A DNA stretch of 34,806 nt, from IMG/VR virus record IMGVR_UViG_3300042507_004361, positions 1 through 34,806 of that record. One strand, given 5' to 3'. The translations under genes and the position numbers were made by a program. Shown in pieces: positions 1-5,931 of this stretch. The DNA comes from a virus. Under the pieces are notes generated by a model, which saw only the letters and a program-made list of their open reading frames with translations, searched no databases and had not been told where the DNA came from. Every line of letters begins with the position of its first letter. The stretch's first letter is position 1.

Positions 1-78
1 ATCGCAATGGTGCGGTTAACTAAGGAGGAACGACAATGAAAGATAACAACAGAAACGCCCTTCGCGCTGTACTAAAAC
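1..78. repeat. Left copy of the terminal redundancy
   Basis: These 78 bases recur at 34729-34806 with one difference, T68 versus A34796. The repeat carries the ribosome-binding site and first codons of the gene at 36. A short exact overlap at both ends of a contig is the usual sign of a circular or circularly permuted genome, so the unit length would be 34728 bp. The mismatch falls on the third base of an Ala codon (GCT/GCA). Confidence 0.9.
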
Positions 79-347
79 CCTCAGCCTATCCAATGGTGTT
101 GCTGACTCCGTTTGCCTGTTATTGCTCAAGCTGTACAGCAAACCATATTTACGAGCTGATTAATGATCTCCGGCATGGTTACGCTGATAACTATTCGGCG
201 TTCTGTACTGCTAACACTGATCACCCGATTACCTGTGAAGTCTGTAACGAGCGAGTGAGCTGGCTGGATGACCTGAGCATGGATGCAGACGAGGCAGAGA
301 TGCTTGAAGCTAGTGACAGCCTATACTGCTCAGACTCTGACTTGTAA
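36..347 (+). CDS. Small Cys-rich hypothetical protein
   Basis: A 103-residue protein of unknown function. It is preceded by a strong AAGGAGG ribosome-binding site, which fixes the start. Cysteines come in CxC/CxxC-like groups (CYCSSC near residue 30 and CEVC near residue 68), so a small zinc-binding fold is possible. The C-terminal third is acidic. It is the first gene after the operator/promoter element at 34666-34694 once the genome is closed into a circle, so it is probably an early, regulated gene. A partial second copy of its 5' end lies at the right edge of the window. No family was recognised. Confidence 0.75.
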   Translation: MKDNNRNALRAVLKPSAYPMVLLTPFACYCSSCTANHIYELINDLRHGYADNYSAFCTANTDHPITCEVCNERVSWLDDLSMDADEAEMLEASDSLYCSDSDL

Positions 348-374
348 ACGAAAGAAACAACTGGAGAAAATTAA

Positions 375-617
375 ATGGATCAGCATTGGCAAACGAAAGA
401 TTATAGGTTTTTTTTGAAAGAAAATAACAACGGCTATTGGTTTGCAAAGTTAGAAATATATTCACACCAGTTCGATTATTGGACAGAGATCACTATCAGA
501 AATAGACCATTCAAAACCAAACAGGCTGCCACCAATTTTGTAAACATATTTTCAGCAGGGTTCGCATATCGCCACAATGTCCAGTGGAATTATGACATAA
601 CCGGCAAGGCAGCTTGA
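375..617 (+). CDS. Hypothetical protein, paralogue of the product at 1450
   Basis: An 80-residue protein rich in aromatic residues, with a CTGGAG ribosome-binding site about 8 bases before the ATG. It shares a sparse pattern with the protein at 1450-1707: an aromatic run, a YW pair, an I-x-IR motif, then PFKT and an Ala/Phe-rich helix. The two are probably distant paralogues of a small alpha/beta early protein of unknown function. The gene follows the one at 36 and is probably co-transcribed with it. No known domain was recognised. Confidence 0.7.
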   Translation: MDQHWQTKDYRFFLKENNNGYWFAKLEIYSHQFDYWTEITIRNRPFKTKQAATNFVNIFSAGFAYRHNVQWNYDITGKAA

Positions 618-621
618 AACC

Positions 622-658
622 AAAAGCCCCTAGGATGCTCACCACTGCATTCTAGGGG
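622..658 (-). terminator. Hairpin terminator downstream of the replication gene
   Basis: Arms 627-638 (CCCCTAGGATGC) and 647-658 (GCATTCTAGGGG) form a 12-bp stem with one G-T pair. Read on the minus strand it is followed by UUUU, so it best terminates the leftward gene ending at 720. It may also stop rightward transcripts from 36-617, but no U tract follows on that strand. Confidence 0.55.
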
Positions 659-719
659 TTAACCCTACCCTACCCATAGCCTAGCCAGTTATCTCTCAAC
701 CTAGGCCATCCTAGAGCCT

Positions 720-1253
720 CTAATCAACCTTTCGCCTCACCATGACTTGCCGACTTTCATCCCACTGCATAACAAAAGCAGATTGATCAGAGTTTTGAGA
801 ATTGTTTTGTAATGGCTTAGGCCGCGCGGCGGTCTGGTATTGTTCTATTGGTAGATCTTCTATTGGTAGATCTTTTATTGGTAGCGGATCAATCTGATCC
901 CATTCACCGGGATCAATCTGATCCCTATCGCGGATCAATTTGATCCCATTCCCGATCAATTTGATCCCATTTATTGGGATCGTTTTGATCCCATTGGTAG
1001 TCAAAACCCGGCCCCGGCCCCGGTCGGTCTGCTTCAGGAACCCGAGCTTGATCAATTTTTGGATGTATCGTTTTGTACTCGGCTCGGAGAGTCGCAGCTC
1101 TTTAGCTATGTGGGGGATACTGGCAAAGCAGGGTTTTTTGTTTTTTTCAAACCTTGCCACATATTGATAGATCAAAGCCTCAAGGTGGTTTAATCCCAGG
1201 TCTACGAGCGCAAAGTCTACTATGCCAAGCCGGTGTTTTTTGGTATTGTGCAT
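720..1253 (-). CDS. Winged-helix replication-initiator-like protein
   Basis: A 177-residue protein using the ATG at 1253, preceded by AAAGGAAC. Longer readings to 1349 would run through a terminator hairpin and a likely promoter, so they are rejected. Residues about 18-85 look like a winged helix: an IYQYVARF helix, SIPHIAKELRLSEPSTKRYIQKL as the recognition region, then LGFLKQTDRGRGR as the wing. This resembles the DNA-binding N-termini of phage replication initiators (helix-turn-helix_36 type). Residues about 87-138 are repetitive (NGIKLI, DQIDP, LPIKD/LPIED) because the DNA there is an iteron array. The arrangement recalls phage lambda O, whose origin lies inside its own gene. A transcriptional regulator is the main alternative. 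It is the only leftward gene in the early region. Confidence 0.65.
   Translation of the reverse strand: MHNTKKHRLGIVDFALVDLGLNHLEALIYQYVARFEKNKKPCFASIPHIAKELRLSEPSTKRYIQKLIKLGFLKQTDRGRGRVLTTNGIKTIPINGIKLIGNGIKLIRDRDQIDPGEWDQIDPLPIKDLPIEDLPIEQYQTAARPKPLQNNSQNSDQSAFVMQWDESRQVMVRRKVD
844..888. repeat. Three 15-bp direct repeats
   Basis: TCTATTGGTAGATCT occurs at 844-858 and 859-873, and a diverged third copy (TTTATTGGTAGCGGA) at 874-888. They encode the LPI(K/E)D repeats of the initiator-like protein and run directly into the iteron array. They may be part of the replication origin. Confidence 0.75.
886..992. repeat. Five palindromic iterons, candidate replication origin
   Basis: Five copies of a 16-bp unit close to GGATCAATYTGATCCC start at 886, 910, 932, 953 and 977 (spacing 24, 22, 21 and 24 bp, about two helical turns). 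Each unit is an imperfect palindrome with GATC at both ends. The array lies inside the coding sequence of the winged-helix protein. Regular spacing on one helical face inside an initiator gene is the layout of iteron-type phage origins. Ten GATC sites in about 105 bp could also make it responsive to Dam methylation. Origin function is inferred. Confidence 0.7.
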
Positions 1254-1268
1254 GCTGTTCCTTTTGTT

Positions 1269-1307
1269 AAACCACCCTTTACTTTGACCGGTAGGGGTGG
1301 TTTTTTT
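1269..1307 (+). terminator. Rightward intrinsic terminator in the rep leader
   Basis: AAACCACCC (1269-1277) pairs with GGGTGGTTT (1295-1303), and seven T residues run from 1301 to 1307. On the plus strand this is a canonical rho-independent terminator that would isolate the operon starting near 1450 from upstream transcription. On the minus strand the same stem forms in the untranslated leader of the initiator gene, just ahead of its ribosome-binding site. Confidence 0.75.
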
Positions 1308-1320
1308 GTTATCTCCGGCA

Positions 1321-1349
1321 GTTATAGCCGCGCCACAATCTCCCCTCAA
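1321..1349 (-). promoter_or_regulatory. Candidate sigma70 promoter for the initiator gene
   Basis: On the minus strand TTGAGG (1344-1349) is followed after 17 bp by TATAAC (1321-1326). This would start transcription about 60 bp upstream of the ATG at 1253. The match to sigma70 consensus is good, but it was assigned by eye only. Confidence 0.5.
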
Positions 1350-1376
1350 GATATTTTTCCTTTTGTGCGAAACTTT

Positions 1377-1414
1377 ACTTTACACAGTAGCGCCCTACTG
1401 GTACTGTATACAGC
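1377..1414 (+). promoter_or_regulatory. Candidate promoter with two operator-like palindromes
   Basis: TTTACA (1379-1384), 17 bp, then TACTGT (1402-1407) form a plausible promoter for the operon starting at 1450. The -35 lies in ACTTTACACAGT (1377-1388, 10/12 match to ACTGTATACAGT). The -10 lies in ACTGTATACAGC (1403-1414, 11/12). A repressor bound to either palindrome would block RNA polymerase. Confidence 0.55.
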
Positions 1415-1449
1415 AAGGGCAATGAAGCCCAAACAACTTAGGACAAACG

Positions 1450-1707
1450 ATGGAAGCACAGACAACAGACACCGAACGGGATCAAATATTATCCCGGGCC
1501 GATTTTGTAGACCCGTCTTGGGTAATGCCAAACCAAGCCTATTATATCAGCAAAAACGGGCTTGGCTCTTACTGGCCCAAGTACATTGTGAAAGCTACAT
1601 GTGGCGGATGGTGCCCAATCATTATCAGGGATTCAAACCCGTTCAAGACATTAGCCGGAGCCGTCAAGTTTATTGAGAAGTGCCGCAATCGTTATATAGG
1701 AGCGTAA
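1450..1707 (+). CDS. Hypothetical protein, paralogue of the product at 375
   Basis: An 85-residue protein; TTAGGAC lies 5-6 bases before the ATG. The C-terminal 50 residues contain a YW pair, IIIRDSNPFKT and a helix (LAGAVKFIEKC), matching the pattern of the protein at 375-617. No function is known. It is the first gene after the operator-covered promoter at 1377-1414 and its stop codon lies 2 bp before the secreted-protein gene at 1710, so it heads the envelope operon. Confidence 0.7.
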   Translation: MEAQTTDTERDQILSRADFVDPSWVMPNQAYYISKNGLGSYWPKYIVKATCGGWCPIIIRDSNPFKTLAGAVKFIEKCRNRYIGA

Positions 1708-1709
1708 CC

Positions 1710-2018
1710 ATGAAACATCTCATTTTTGCACTAGCATTTATCCCAACCGCGGCAGTGGCTCAGTATGTGCCCTACAATGCCCCACCGCCGCCAATCCAGC
1801 CGGGGATACCCTATGGGGTACCCCTGCAGCCAATCGCGCCACTACAGCCACCACCGAACCCCTACGGGACCGGTTACAGCATTGTGACGCGACAGGAGTA
1901 CAACAGAGATATGACCGACTCAGAGACAGTCACATCTATTCGGCCCAATGATGCTTGGGGCAACCCCATCAAACCACTGCAAGAAATCCTTGAGGATGCT
2001 GCTAACGGCTACGATTAA
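1710..2018 (+). CDS. Secreted proline-rich protein
   Basis: A 102-residue protein. The ATG at 1710 is chosen over an in-frame ATG at 1680 because AGGAG precedes it and because it places a clean Sec signal at the N-terminus (MKHLIFALAFIPTAAVA, probable cleavage before Gln). The mature part begins with about 35 residues rich in Pro, Tyr and Gln (PPPP, LQPIAP, PPPNPYG), followed by a short acidic tail. A periplasmic or envelope location is expected. The domain was not recognised. It precedes a lipoprotein, a membrane protein and a lytic transglycosylase in the same operon. Confidence 0.7.
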   Translation: MKHLIFALAFIPTAAVAQYVPYNAPPPPIQPGIPYGVPLQPIAPLQPPPNPYGTGYSIVTRQEYNRDMTDSETVTSIRPNDAWGNPIKPLQEILEDAANGYD

Positions 2019-2037
2019 CCAACAAACGGAGGAAACA

Positions 2038-2232
2038 ATGGAAACTATATCGACCTGGCTATATTTGACCGCTGTCGGCGCTGTTATGGCGCTGACTGGT
2101 TGCACGGGCATGGAAATCGGCGGGAAGTTCTGGATCTCTCGTGTAGACGAGCGCCAAGAATCCCAACGAACCCACAACGTGCCTTTGAAGTGCTACCTTT
2201 GGACCGACTGCACACAACCAACGGAGAAATAA
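2038..2232 (+). CDS. Small lipoprotein
   Basis: A 64-residue protein starting at the ATG preceded by GGAGG. The hydrophobic N-terminus ends in the lipobox LTGC near residue 22, so it should be lipidated and anchored in the host envelope. The rest is short and hydrophilic, with two more cysteines. In a phage, a small lipoprotein next to a membrane protein and a muralytic enzyme could be an outer-membrane spanin or a superinfection-exclusion factor. The sequence does not decide between them. Confidence 0.7.
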   Translation: METISTWLYLTAVGAVMALTGCTGMEIGGKFWISRVDERQESQRTHNVPLKCYLWTDCTQPTEK

Positions 2233-2234
2233 TC

Positions 2235-2399
2235 ATGCAACAGATTAAAAACCTATTATTCACCCCGACTGGGCTCGCTGTCACCGTGTTGCACGTTGCT
2301 TTTTTTGTGGGCGTGATCACCTGCATTGTTGGCGTTAGAGTTTACGTGCTAGGCGATGACCCTGCTATGGCTGTTCGCTCAACCATGGGGAAGCGGTGA
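2235..2399 (+). CDS. Small inner-membrane protein
   Basis: A 54-residue protein starting at ATG 2235, 2 bp after the lipoprotein stop and preceded by GGAG. A single hydrophobic span covers about residues 13-38 (LAVTVLHVAFFVGVITCIVGV), followed by a short tail. Its end overlaps the GTG start of the transglycosylase gene by 4 bp, so the two are translationally coupled. A holin or inner-membrane partner role is plausible by position only. Confidence 0.6.
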   Translation: MQQIKNLLFTPTGLAVTVLHVAFFVGVITCIVGVRVYVLGDDPAMAVRSTMGKR

Positions 2400-2887
2400 A
2401 CCAGGACGATCAAAAGGGCTGCGGCTGGTTATGCGCGGCCCTTGTCGTAGCTGCGTTCTACTGCTCTTTGCCCGAGACCCTTGTCTATCATGGGGGCCGG
2501 TTGTTTCGGCTCCCTGTGACAGCTTCCAGAGGGCTTCTTGAGGCTGAGGTTGAGCGAGCCGCTGACGCATACGGGCTATCCCGCAAGGTGATGAAAGCTC
2601 TTGTCCGTGTTGAGAGTGCCTATAACCCGGAGGCAGTTTCTCCGGTCGGTGCTCGCGGCATAGCTCAAATCATGCCGTTCAACGCTCGGCGCTGTGGGCT
2701 ACCTGACGCCGATCACCTCTGGGACGCAACCTATAATCTACGCTGTGGGGCTAAAATCCTACGCGAGGAATTAGACCTGCATGGCGACCTAAAGCGTGCT
2801 CTTACGGTTTACAACTGCGGCAGAGTAAAATGTGCCGAGGGTCAAAGATACGCGCAAAAAGTGATTGCTCTCAGTACTGTATACTGA
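2396..2887 (+). CDS. Membrane-anchored SLT lytic transglycosylase
   Basis: A 163-residue protein with a GTG start overlapping the previous stop. Residues about 10-25 form a signal anchor. Residues about 52-160 are a lysozyme-like SLT domain: catalytic Glu73 in RVESAYNP, GARGIAQIMP as the substrate-groove motif, then ALTVYNCG. These enzymes cleave the MurNAc-GlcNAc bond of peptidoglycan to form 1,6-anhydro ends. With the secreted protein, lipoprotein and small membrane protein upstream it forms an envelope cassette on the early strand. It may serve lysis or local wall opening; the late strand has a separate set of lysis-like genes. An operator-covered promoter starts inside its 3' end. Confidence 0.85.
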   Translation: MNQDDQKGCGWLCAALVVAAFYCSLPETLVYHGGRLFRLPVTASRGLLEAEVERAADAYGLSRKVMKALVRVESAYNPEAVSPVGARGIAQIMPFNARRCGLPDADHLWDATYNLRCGAKILREELDLHGDLKRALTVYNCGRVKCAEGQRYAQKVIALSTVY

Positions 2888-2912
2888 TACTGTCAACAGC
2901 ACTGGAAACAGT
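2865..2912 (+). promoter_or_regulatory. Candidate recombination-operon promoter with three tandem operators
   Basis: TTGCTC (2865-2870), 17 bp, then TACTGT (2888-2893) precede the gene at 2936. Three sites related to ACTGTATACAGT are stacked head to tail at 2876-2887, 2889-2900 and 2901-2912 (9/12, 9/12 and 10/12 matches), covering the -10 and start region. Tandem sites one helical turn apart suggest cooperative repression. Confidence 0.55.
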
Positions 2913-2935
2913 AACAACAACAACAAAGGAACAAT

Positions 2936-3169
2936 ATGGAAATGCAACTAAAAGAAGTGGATTGGCCGCATTACACCTTCGAGATTAACGGGAAAGAGGT
3001 GGTGATAAAGGCAAGTTATAGCGGGGAAGGGCACTTGCTATTCACCCCGGAGATGGGCTGGGCAAAACTAGAGAAACTATCTCAGGCACCAGCAGAAACG
3101 GTGCTCGAAAGCATAGATGATCTAATCTACAACGCCGATCCAGAGAGGTTCAATGTCGAACAACTTTAA
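2936..3169 (+). CDS. Hypothetical protein, first gene of the recombination operon
   Basis: A 77-residue acidic protein with AAAGGA before its ATG. The pattern is a small beta-rich N-terminus (HYTFEINGKEVVIKASY) and a C-terminal helix. The family was not recognised. It directly follows the triple-operator promoter and overlaps the next gene by 17 bp, so it is transcribed with the single-strand annealing protein. Confidence 0.65.
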   Translation: MEMQLKEVDWPHYTFEINGKEVVIKASYSGEGHLLFTPEMGWAKLEKLSQAPAETVLESIDDLIYNADPERFNVEQL

Positions 3170-3401
3170 GGTCACGATAGAGGATTTTGACGGGCATTCT
3201 GGGTATCTAGTCGTAGACGATGAACAGACAAATTATCACGACAAAATGCACTTTTGCCTTCCCAGAGAAGACGATATTTGGGACGGAGTTGGATGGTACG
3301 AGTATTACCCACCTAGTGACCAATATCTAAAGCGGATATTTGGCGAAAACGCTGAAGACAAGTTGATTGAACTAATTAAAAAGACAGGACAAGATGAGTA
3401 A
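3153..3401 (+). CDS. Hypothetical acidic protein
   Basis: An 82-residue acidic, aromatic protein of unknown function. It overlaps both the preceding gene (17 bp) and the Bet/RecT gene (8 bp), which implies coupled translation and a role in the same early process. No domain was recognised. Confidence 0.65.
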   Translation: MSNNFKVTIEDFDGHSGYLVVDDEQTNYHDKMHFCLPREDDIWDGVGWYEYYPPSDQYLKRIFGENAEDKLIELIKKTGQDE

Positions 3402-4230
3402 AGAACTAATAACAACCAACAACTTAGAAATGCTTAGCACGCTACGCAATACAGTAGCGCCAGGGCTTACCGATGCAGAATTTATGCTATTTGCAGAAAT
3501 GTGTCGGGCAACTGGACTAAACCCAGCCACAAAGGAGATTTGGGCAATTAAGGCCGGTGGTCGCTTGCAGCTTATGACCGGCATTAATGGGTTCCTCAAG
3601 ATTGCTAATAGTCATCCAGCTTATGACGGAATGGAGGTGGATTTTGAGTGGGATGGGAAAAGCCTGGTATCTGCGACAGTAAAAGTCTATCGCAAGGACC
3701 GACGTTTCCCCTCTGTAGCAACGGCATATATGGCTGAATACAAGAAGGAAACTCCTATATGGAGGACGATGCCTAGTGTGATGCTGGCGAAGTGCGCGAA
3801 GTCACTAGCCATACGCGAGGCATTCATAAACGAGCTTGGTGGGCTCTATACAGCCGAGGAAATGCCCCAAGAGTATGGCGCGGCACGAGTTGACACCAAC
3901 ACAGGCGAAGTCATCACGGCCAAGGCATACAAGGCTGAGAAAAAGGCAGTAGAGGCGCAAGCAAAGGCCGATTTTCATGCCGACCAACTGCCAGACTGGG
4001 ACGCGGAAGTAGTTCAAGCAGAGGCGAAGCCAGAGCCCGTACAGAGCAGAGCACAGCCTACGTTCTACGACGTGTCTAAGCTGGATGAGAAAGGCCGCGT
4101 AGCCGCTGAAAAGTATCTTTCAGACTGTGAAGCCAAAGAAATGACTGCGGGAATATGGCGAGCACCCATCAGACTGCAAAAACTAACTCAGTGCATTACA
4201 GAGGATCGGAGCGATGCTGGTAACATATAA
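3394..4230 (+). CDS. bet: Bet/RecT-type single-strand annealing protein
   Basis: A 278-residue protein. The N-terminal 160 residues carry the Bet/RecT pattern: LTDAEFMLFAEMCRATGLNP followed by KEIWAIK, GGRLQLMTGINGFLKIA, then a beta region (MEVDFEW, ATVKVYRKD) and MLAKCAKSLAIREAF before GGLYTAEEM. Such proteins bind and anneal complementary single strands during phage recombination. The C-terminal third (about 170-278) is charged and less conserved. No RecE or lambda-exonuclease partner is visible, but a PDDEXK protein lies at 7570. The gene overlaps the one before it and sits in an operon with two small PC4-like paralogues. Confidence 0.9.
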   Translation: MSKELITTNNLEMLSTLRNTVAPGLTDAEFMLFAEMCRATGLNPATKEIWAIKAGGRLQLMTGINGFLKIANSHPAYDGMEVDFEWDGKSLVSATVKVYRKDRRFPSVATAYMAEYKKETPIWRTMPSVMLAKCAKSLAIREAFINELGGLYTAEEMPQEYGAARVDTNTGEVITAKAYKAEKKAVEAQAKADFHADQLPDWDAEVVQAEAKPEPVQSRAQPTFYDVSKLDEKGRVAAEKYLSDCEAKEMTAGIWRAPIRLQKLTQCITEDRSDAGNI

Positions 4231-4274
4231 GCGTAAAAAATTGAGACTCAAAGGAAGAGCAGAAGGGGTAGTAA

Positions 4275-4451
4275 ATGAAAACAAAACGCAGAGACGATAC
4301 ACCAAGGCCGGGGTTTCGCCGATGGACGGTGATCGCCGACGTGGAATTGGTGAACTATTTGAAGCAATACGCCAAGACAAACAAAGTGTATTTAGCGGAT
4401 GTGGTAGATGAGCTACTCAAAGACTGGAAAAAGCGACATGGAAAAGTATAA
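4275..4451 (+). CDS. Small basic protein, possible ribbon-helix-helix
   Basis: A 58-residue protein beginning at ATG 4275 with GGGG upstream. After a basic N-terminus (MKTKRRDDTPRPGFRRW) comes a strand and two helices (VELVNYLKQYAKTNKVYLADVVDELLKDW), which fits a ribbon-helix-helix DNA-binding fold. It overlaps the next gene by 14 bp. A competing frame (4214-4411) covers part of it but has no recognisable fold, so this frame is preferred. Confidence 0.6.
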   Translation: MKTKRRDDTPRPGFRRWTVIADVELVNYLKQYAKTNKVYLADVVDELLKDWKKRHGKV

Positions 4452-4575
4452 GGCTGCACTGCAGCGCATAATCGACTCATTTGCGTCAGATGAAAAGCTA
4501 TCCGAGTTTGAGCGAGGGCAAATTGATGCTCTGCGGTGGGCGATGGATGTGCTGGAAATGACAACGAAGGAATAA
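4438..4575 (+). CDS. Small helical hypothetical protein
   Basis: A 45-residue acidic, helical protein (MEKYKAALQRIIDSFASDEK, then a second helix with ALRWAMDVLEM). The ATG lies inside the 3' end of the preceding small gene, a common arrangement for coupled early phage genes. It is too short for a family assignment. Confidence 0.5.
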   Translation: MEKYKAALQRIIDSFASDEKLSEFERGQIDALRWAMDVLEMTTKE

Positions 4576-4613
4576 AAAACCCCCCTGGTGCAGTTTACGG
4601 CTACACCAGGGGG
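4574..4613 (-). terminator. Leftward intrinsic terminator inside the early operon
   Basis: CCCCCTGGTG (4581-4590) and CACCAGGGGG (4604-4613) form a perfect 10-bp stem. On the minus strand it is followed by six T residues (complement of 4574-4579); no T run follows on the plus strand. It should therefore terminate leftward transcription, although its neighbours are rightward genes. It may stop late transcripts running antisense into the early region. Confidence 0.7.
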
Positions 4614-4669
4614 TAACTAGGAGGGCCAATGGACTGGCCTTACAAATACCTTATCAAACAGGAGTTGGT

Positions 4670-4954
4670 ATGGGAACAAGAATCGGGGCGTTCAAAAGCA
4701 AAAGCGCTCAGTTAGTAATCTGGCAAAATAGCCAGGGCATTAGTTTTGAGTTCGGAAAGCACTACAAAGATAAGCACACCGGCGAATGGAAAAAAACCGA
4801 TAAACTTTACGCAGATGAGTTGCCTCAGATAGCGGATATGTTTAAGCGCGCAGCTATCTGGACGGAGAACCGCGCCAACATGGAAAAGTCGGTGCAGGAC
4901 GCAACGCGAGCTTCAGAAATAGTTAAAACAGTGGTTAGTAAAATAAAGGAGTAA
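4670..4954 (+). CDS. PC4-like single-strand-binding candidate, copy 1
   Basis: A 94-residue protein related to its neighbour at 4956. Shared signature: an LVIW/LAIW strand, then HYKDKHTGEWKKTDKLYADELPQ leading into a long helix. This strand order, the YKDK-x-TGEWK turn and the terminal helix resemble small PC4/YdbC-like nucleic-acid-binding proteins often found near phage recombinases. It lies downstream of Bet/RecT, so single-stranded DNA binding is a reasonable inference but is not shown directly. Confidence 0.6.
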   Translation: MGTRIGAFKSKSAQLVIWQNSQGISFEFGKHYKDKHTGEWKKTDKLYADELPQIADMFKRAAIWTENRANMEKSVQDATRASEIVKTVVSKIKE

Positions 4955-4955
4955 C

Positions 4956-5246
4956 ATGCCGCCAGTTAAAACATTCAAGGAAAAGGGACTGCAGCTTGCA
5001 ATATGGGAAAGCCGAAACGGAGGCTACTCGTACACCATCAGCAAGCGCTACAAGGATAAACAAACCGGCGAGTGGAAAGATTCTAAGTGCCTCTACAAAG
5101 ATGACATGGAAGCACTGCAGCTCATGGTACAATCGGCCATAAGCTACAGCCACGACCGAGCAGAACACGAACACGAGGGCATACCAAGTGGGCAAGGCAA
5201 GCAAGGCGCGGAGGTAATGTACGAGGACGATTTAATACCATTTTAA
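4956..5246 (+). CDS. PC4-like single-strand-binding candidate, copy 2
   Basis: A 96-residue tandem paralogue of the preceding product: LQLAIWE, YSYTISKRYKDKQTGEWK and a helix near residues 50-68. A hydrophilic tail ends in YEDDLIPF. An acidic, Phe-ended tail of this kind is reminiscent of the C-terminal partner-binding tail of bacterial SSB proteins, which copy 1 lacks. The start lies one base after the previous stop, so expression is coupled. Function is inferred. Confidence 0.65.
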   Translation: MPPVKTFKEKGLQLAIWESRNGGYSYTISKRYKDKQTGEWKDSKCLYKDDMEALQLMVQSAISYSHDRAEHEHEGIPSGQGKQGAEVMYEDDLIPF

Positions 5247-5255
5247 GGAGATACC

Positions 5256-5399
5256 ATGCCACTAACAAAGAAGGGTTTGAAAATACGCGCAGCAATGGAG
5301 AAGCACTACGGCAAAGAGAAAGGCGAAGAAGTGTTTTATGCCAGTGAGAACAAGGGAATAATTAAAGGCGTTAAGAAGAAAACAAGCAAGAAAAAGTAA
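5256..5399 (+). CDS. Small basic MPLTKKG-type phage protein
   Basis: A 47-residue, Lys-rich protein with AAGGAG before the ATG. It has the pattern of a small protein that recurs in phage genomes: MPLTKKG, then AMEKHYGKEKGEEVFYASENKG, then GVKKK. Function is unknown; the charge suggests nucleic-acid contact. It ends the recombination group, with a short GC hairpin (5407-5429) after it. Confidence 0.65.
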   Translation: MPLTKKGLKIRAAMEKHYGKEKGEEVFYASENKGIIKGVKKKTSKKK

Positions 5400-5443
5400 C
5401 AGCAACGGGCCGTGTCACATGATGCGGCCTGACTAGGAGGAAA

Positions 5444-5680
5444 ATGGAAGAGAAAGACAAATACGGCTGGCGATTACTACTTGGCATGGTTTTGCACAAG
5501 TACAGGCAGGATAATCCATGGGACAAAGGAAGCGACGAGCATTTATCAACAGAGCTATTAGAAGGCTTATACGAGCAAGGTGTGGTTGAAAAGGATGGCG
5601 ATGCTTATGTCCTGCCACCAATGGGAAAAGAGTTTATCCGACACTTAGAAAATAAGTGCAAAGAGTGGGAAGGTGAATGA
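5444..5680 (+). CDS. Hypothetical protein
   Basis: A 78-residue protein preceded by a strong AGGAGG site. It is acidic and helical, with DEHLSTELLEGLYEQGVVEKDGDAYVLPPMGKEF resembling a small winged-helix-like core, though this is not certain. It overlaps the next gene by 4 bp (ATGA). No known family was recognised. Confidence 0.65.
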   Translation: MEEKDKYGWRLLLGMVLHKYRQDNPWDKGSDEHLSTELLEGLYEQGVVEKDGDAYVLPPMGKEFIRHLENKCKEWEGE

Positions 5681-5931
5681 AAACACCAAATGAATTGGCA
5701 GAAGAACATGCTGCGCAGTACTCGGATCCAATTAACAAATGTGTTGCACTCAGCAGTTTTGTTGTTGGCTACGAAGCTGGACGCGCATTAACAGAGCAAG
5801 AGATTGCTGACATTTTAACTGACCTTCGTAAAAGGGAAGAAGAAGACCGCAACAAATTGCCAGCGCATCAAGAGCAAAGACACGCTCGGATTTGGGAGAA
5901 AATAAAAATTAAAATGATAGGAGTGGTCTAA
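5677..5931 (+). CDS. MKTPEELA-module protein 1
   Basis: An 84-residue protein that opens with MKTPNELAEEHA and continues to a FVVGYEAGRA segment, a module shared by four successive genes. The rest is charged and helical. The stop overlaps the next ATG (TAATG). Function is unknown. Confidence 0.7.
   Translation: MKTPNELAEEHAAQYSDPINKCVALSSFVVGYEAGRALTEQEIADILTDLRKREEEDRNKLPAHQEQRHARIWEKIKIKMIGVV

Noticed and set aside
886-992. CRISPR-like array
   Set aside because: Units are palindromic, separated by only 5-8 bp and lie inside an open reading frame; no cas genes are present. Iterons explain them better.
1254-1349. N-terminal extension of the replication-initiator-like gene
   Set aside because: It would encode a terminator hairpin and overlap the likely promoter; the ATG at 1253 has a good ribosome-binding site.
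4214-4411. Alternative 65-codon frame overlapping the end of the Bet/RecT gene
   Set aside because: It has a plausible ribosome-binding site but no recognisable fold, and conflicts with the frame at 4275-4451, which has a helix pattern and couples to the next gene. Not fully excluded.
5407-5429. GGGCCG...GCGGCCT hairpin as a terminator
   Set aside because: The stem is short and no T run follows on either strand.
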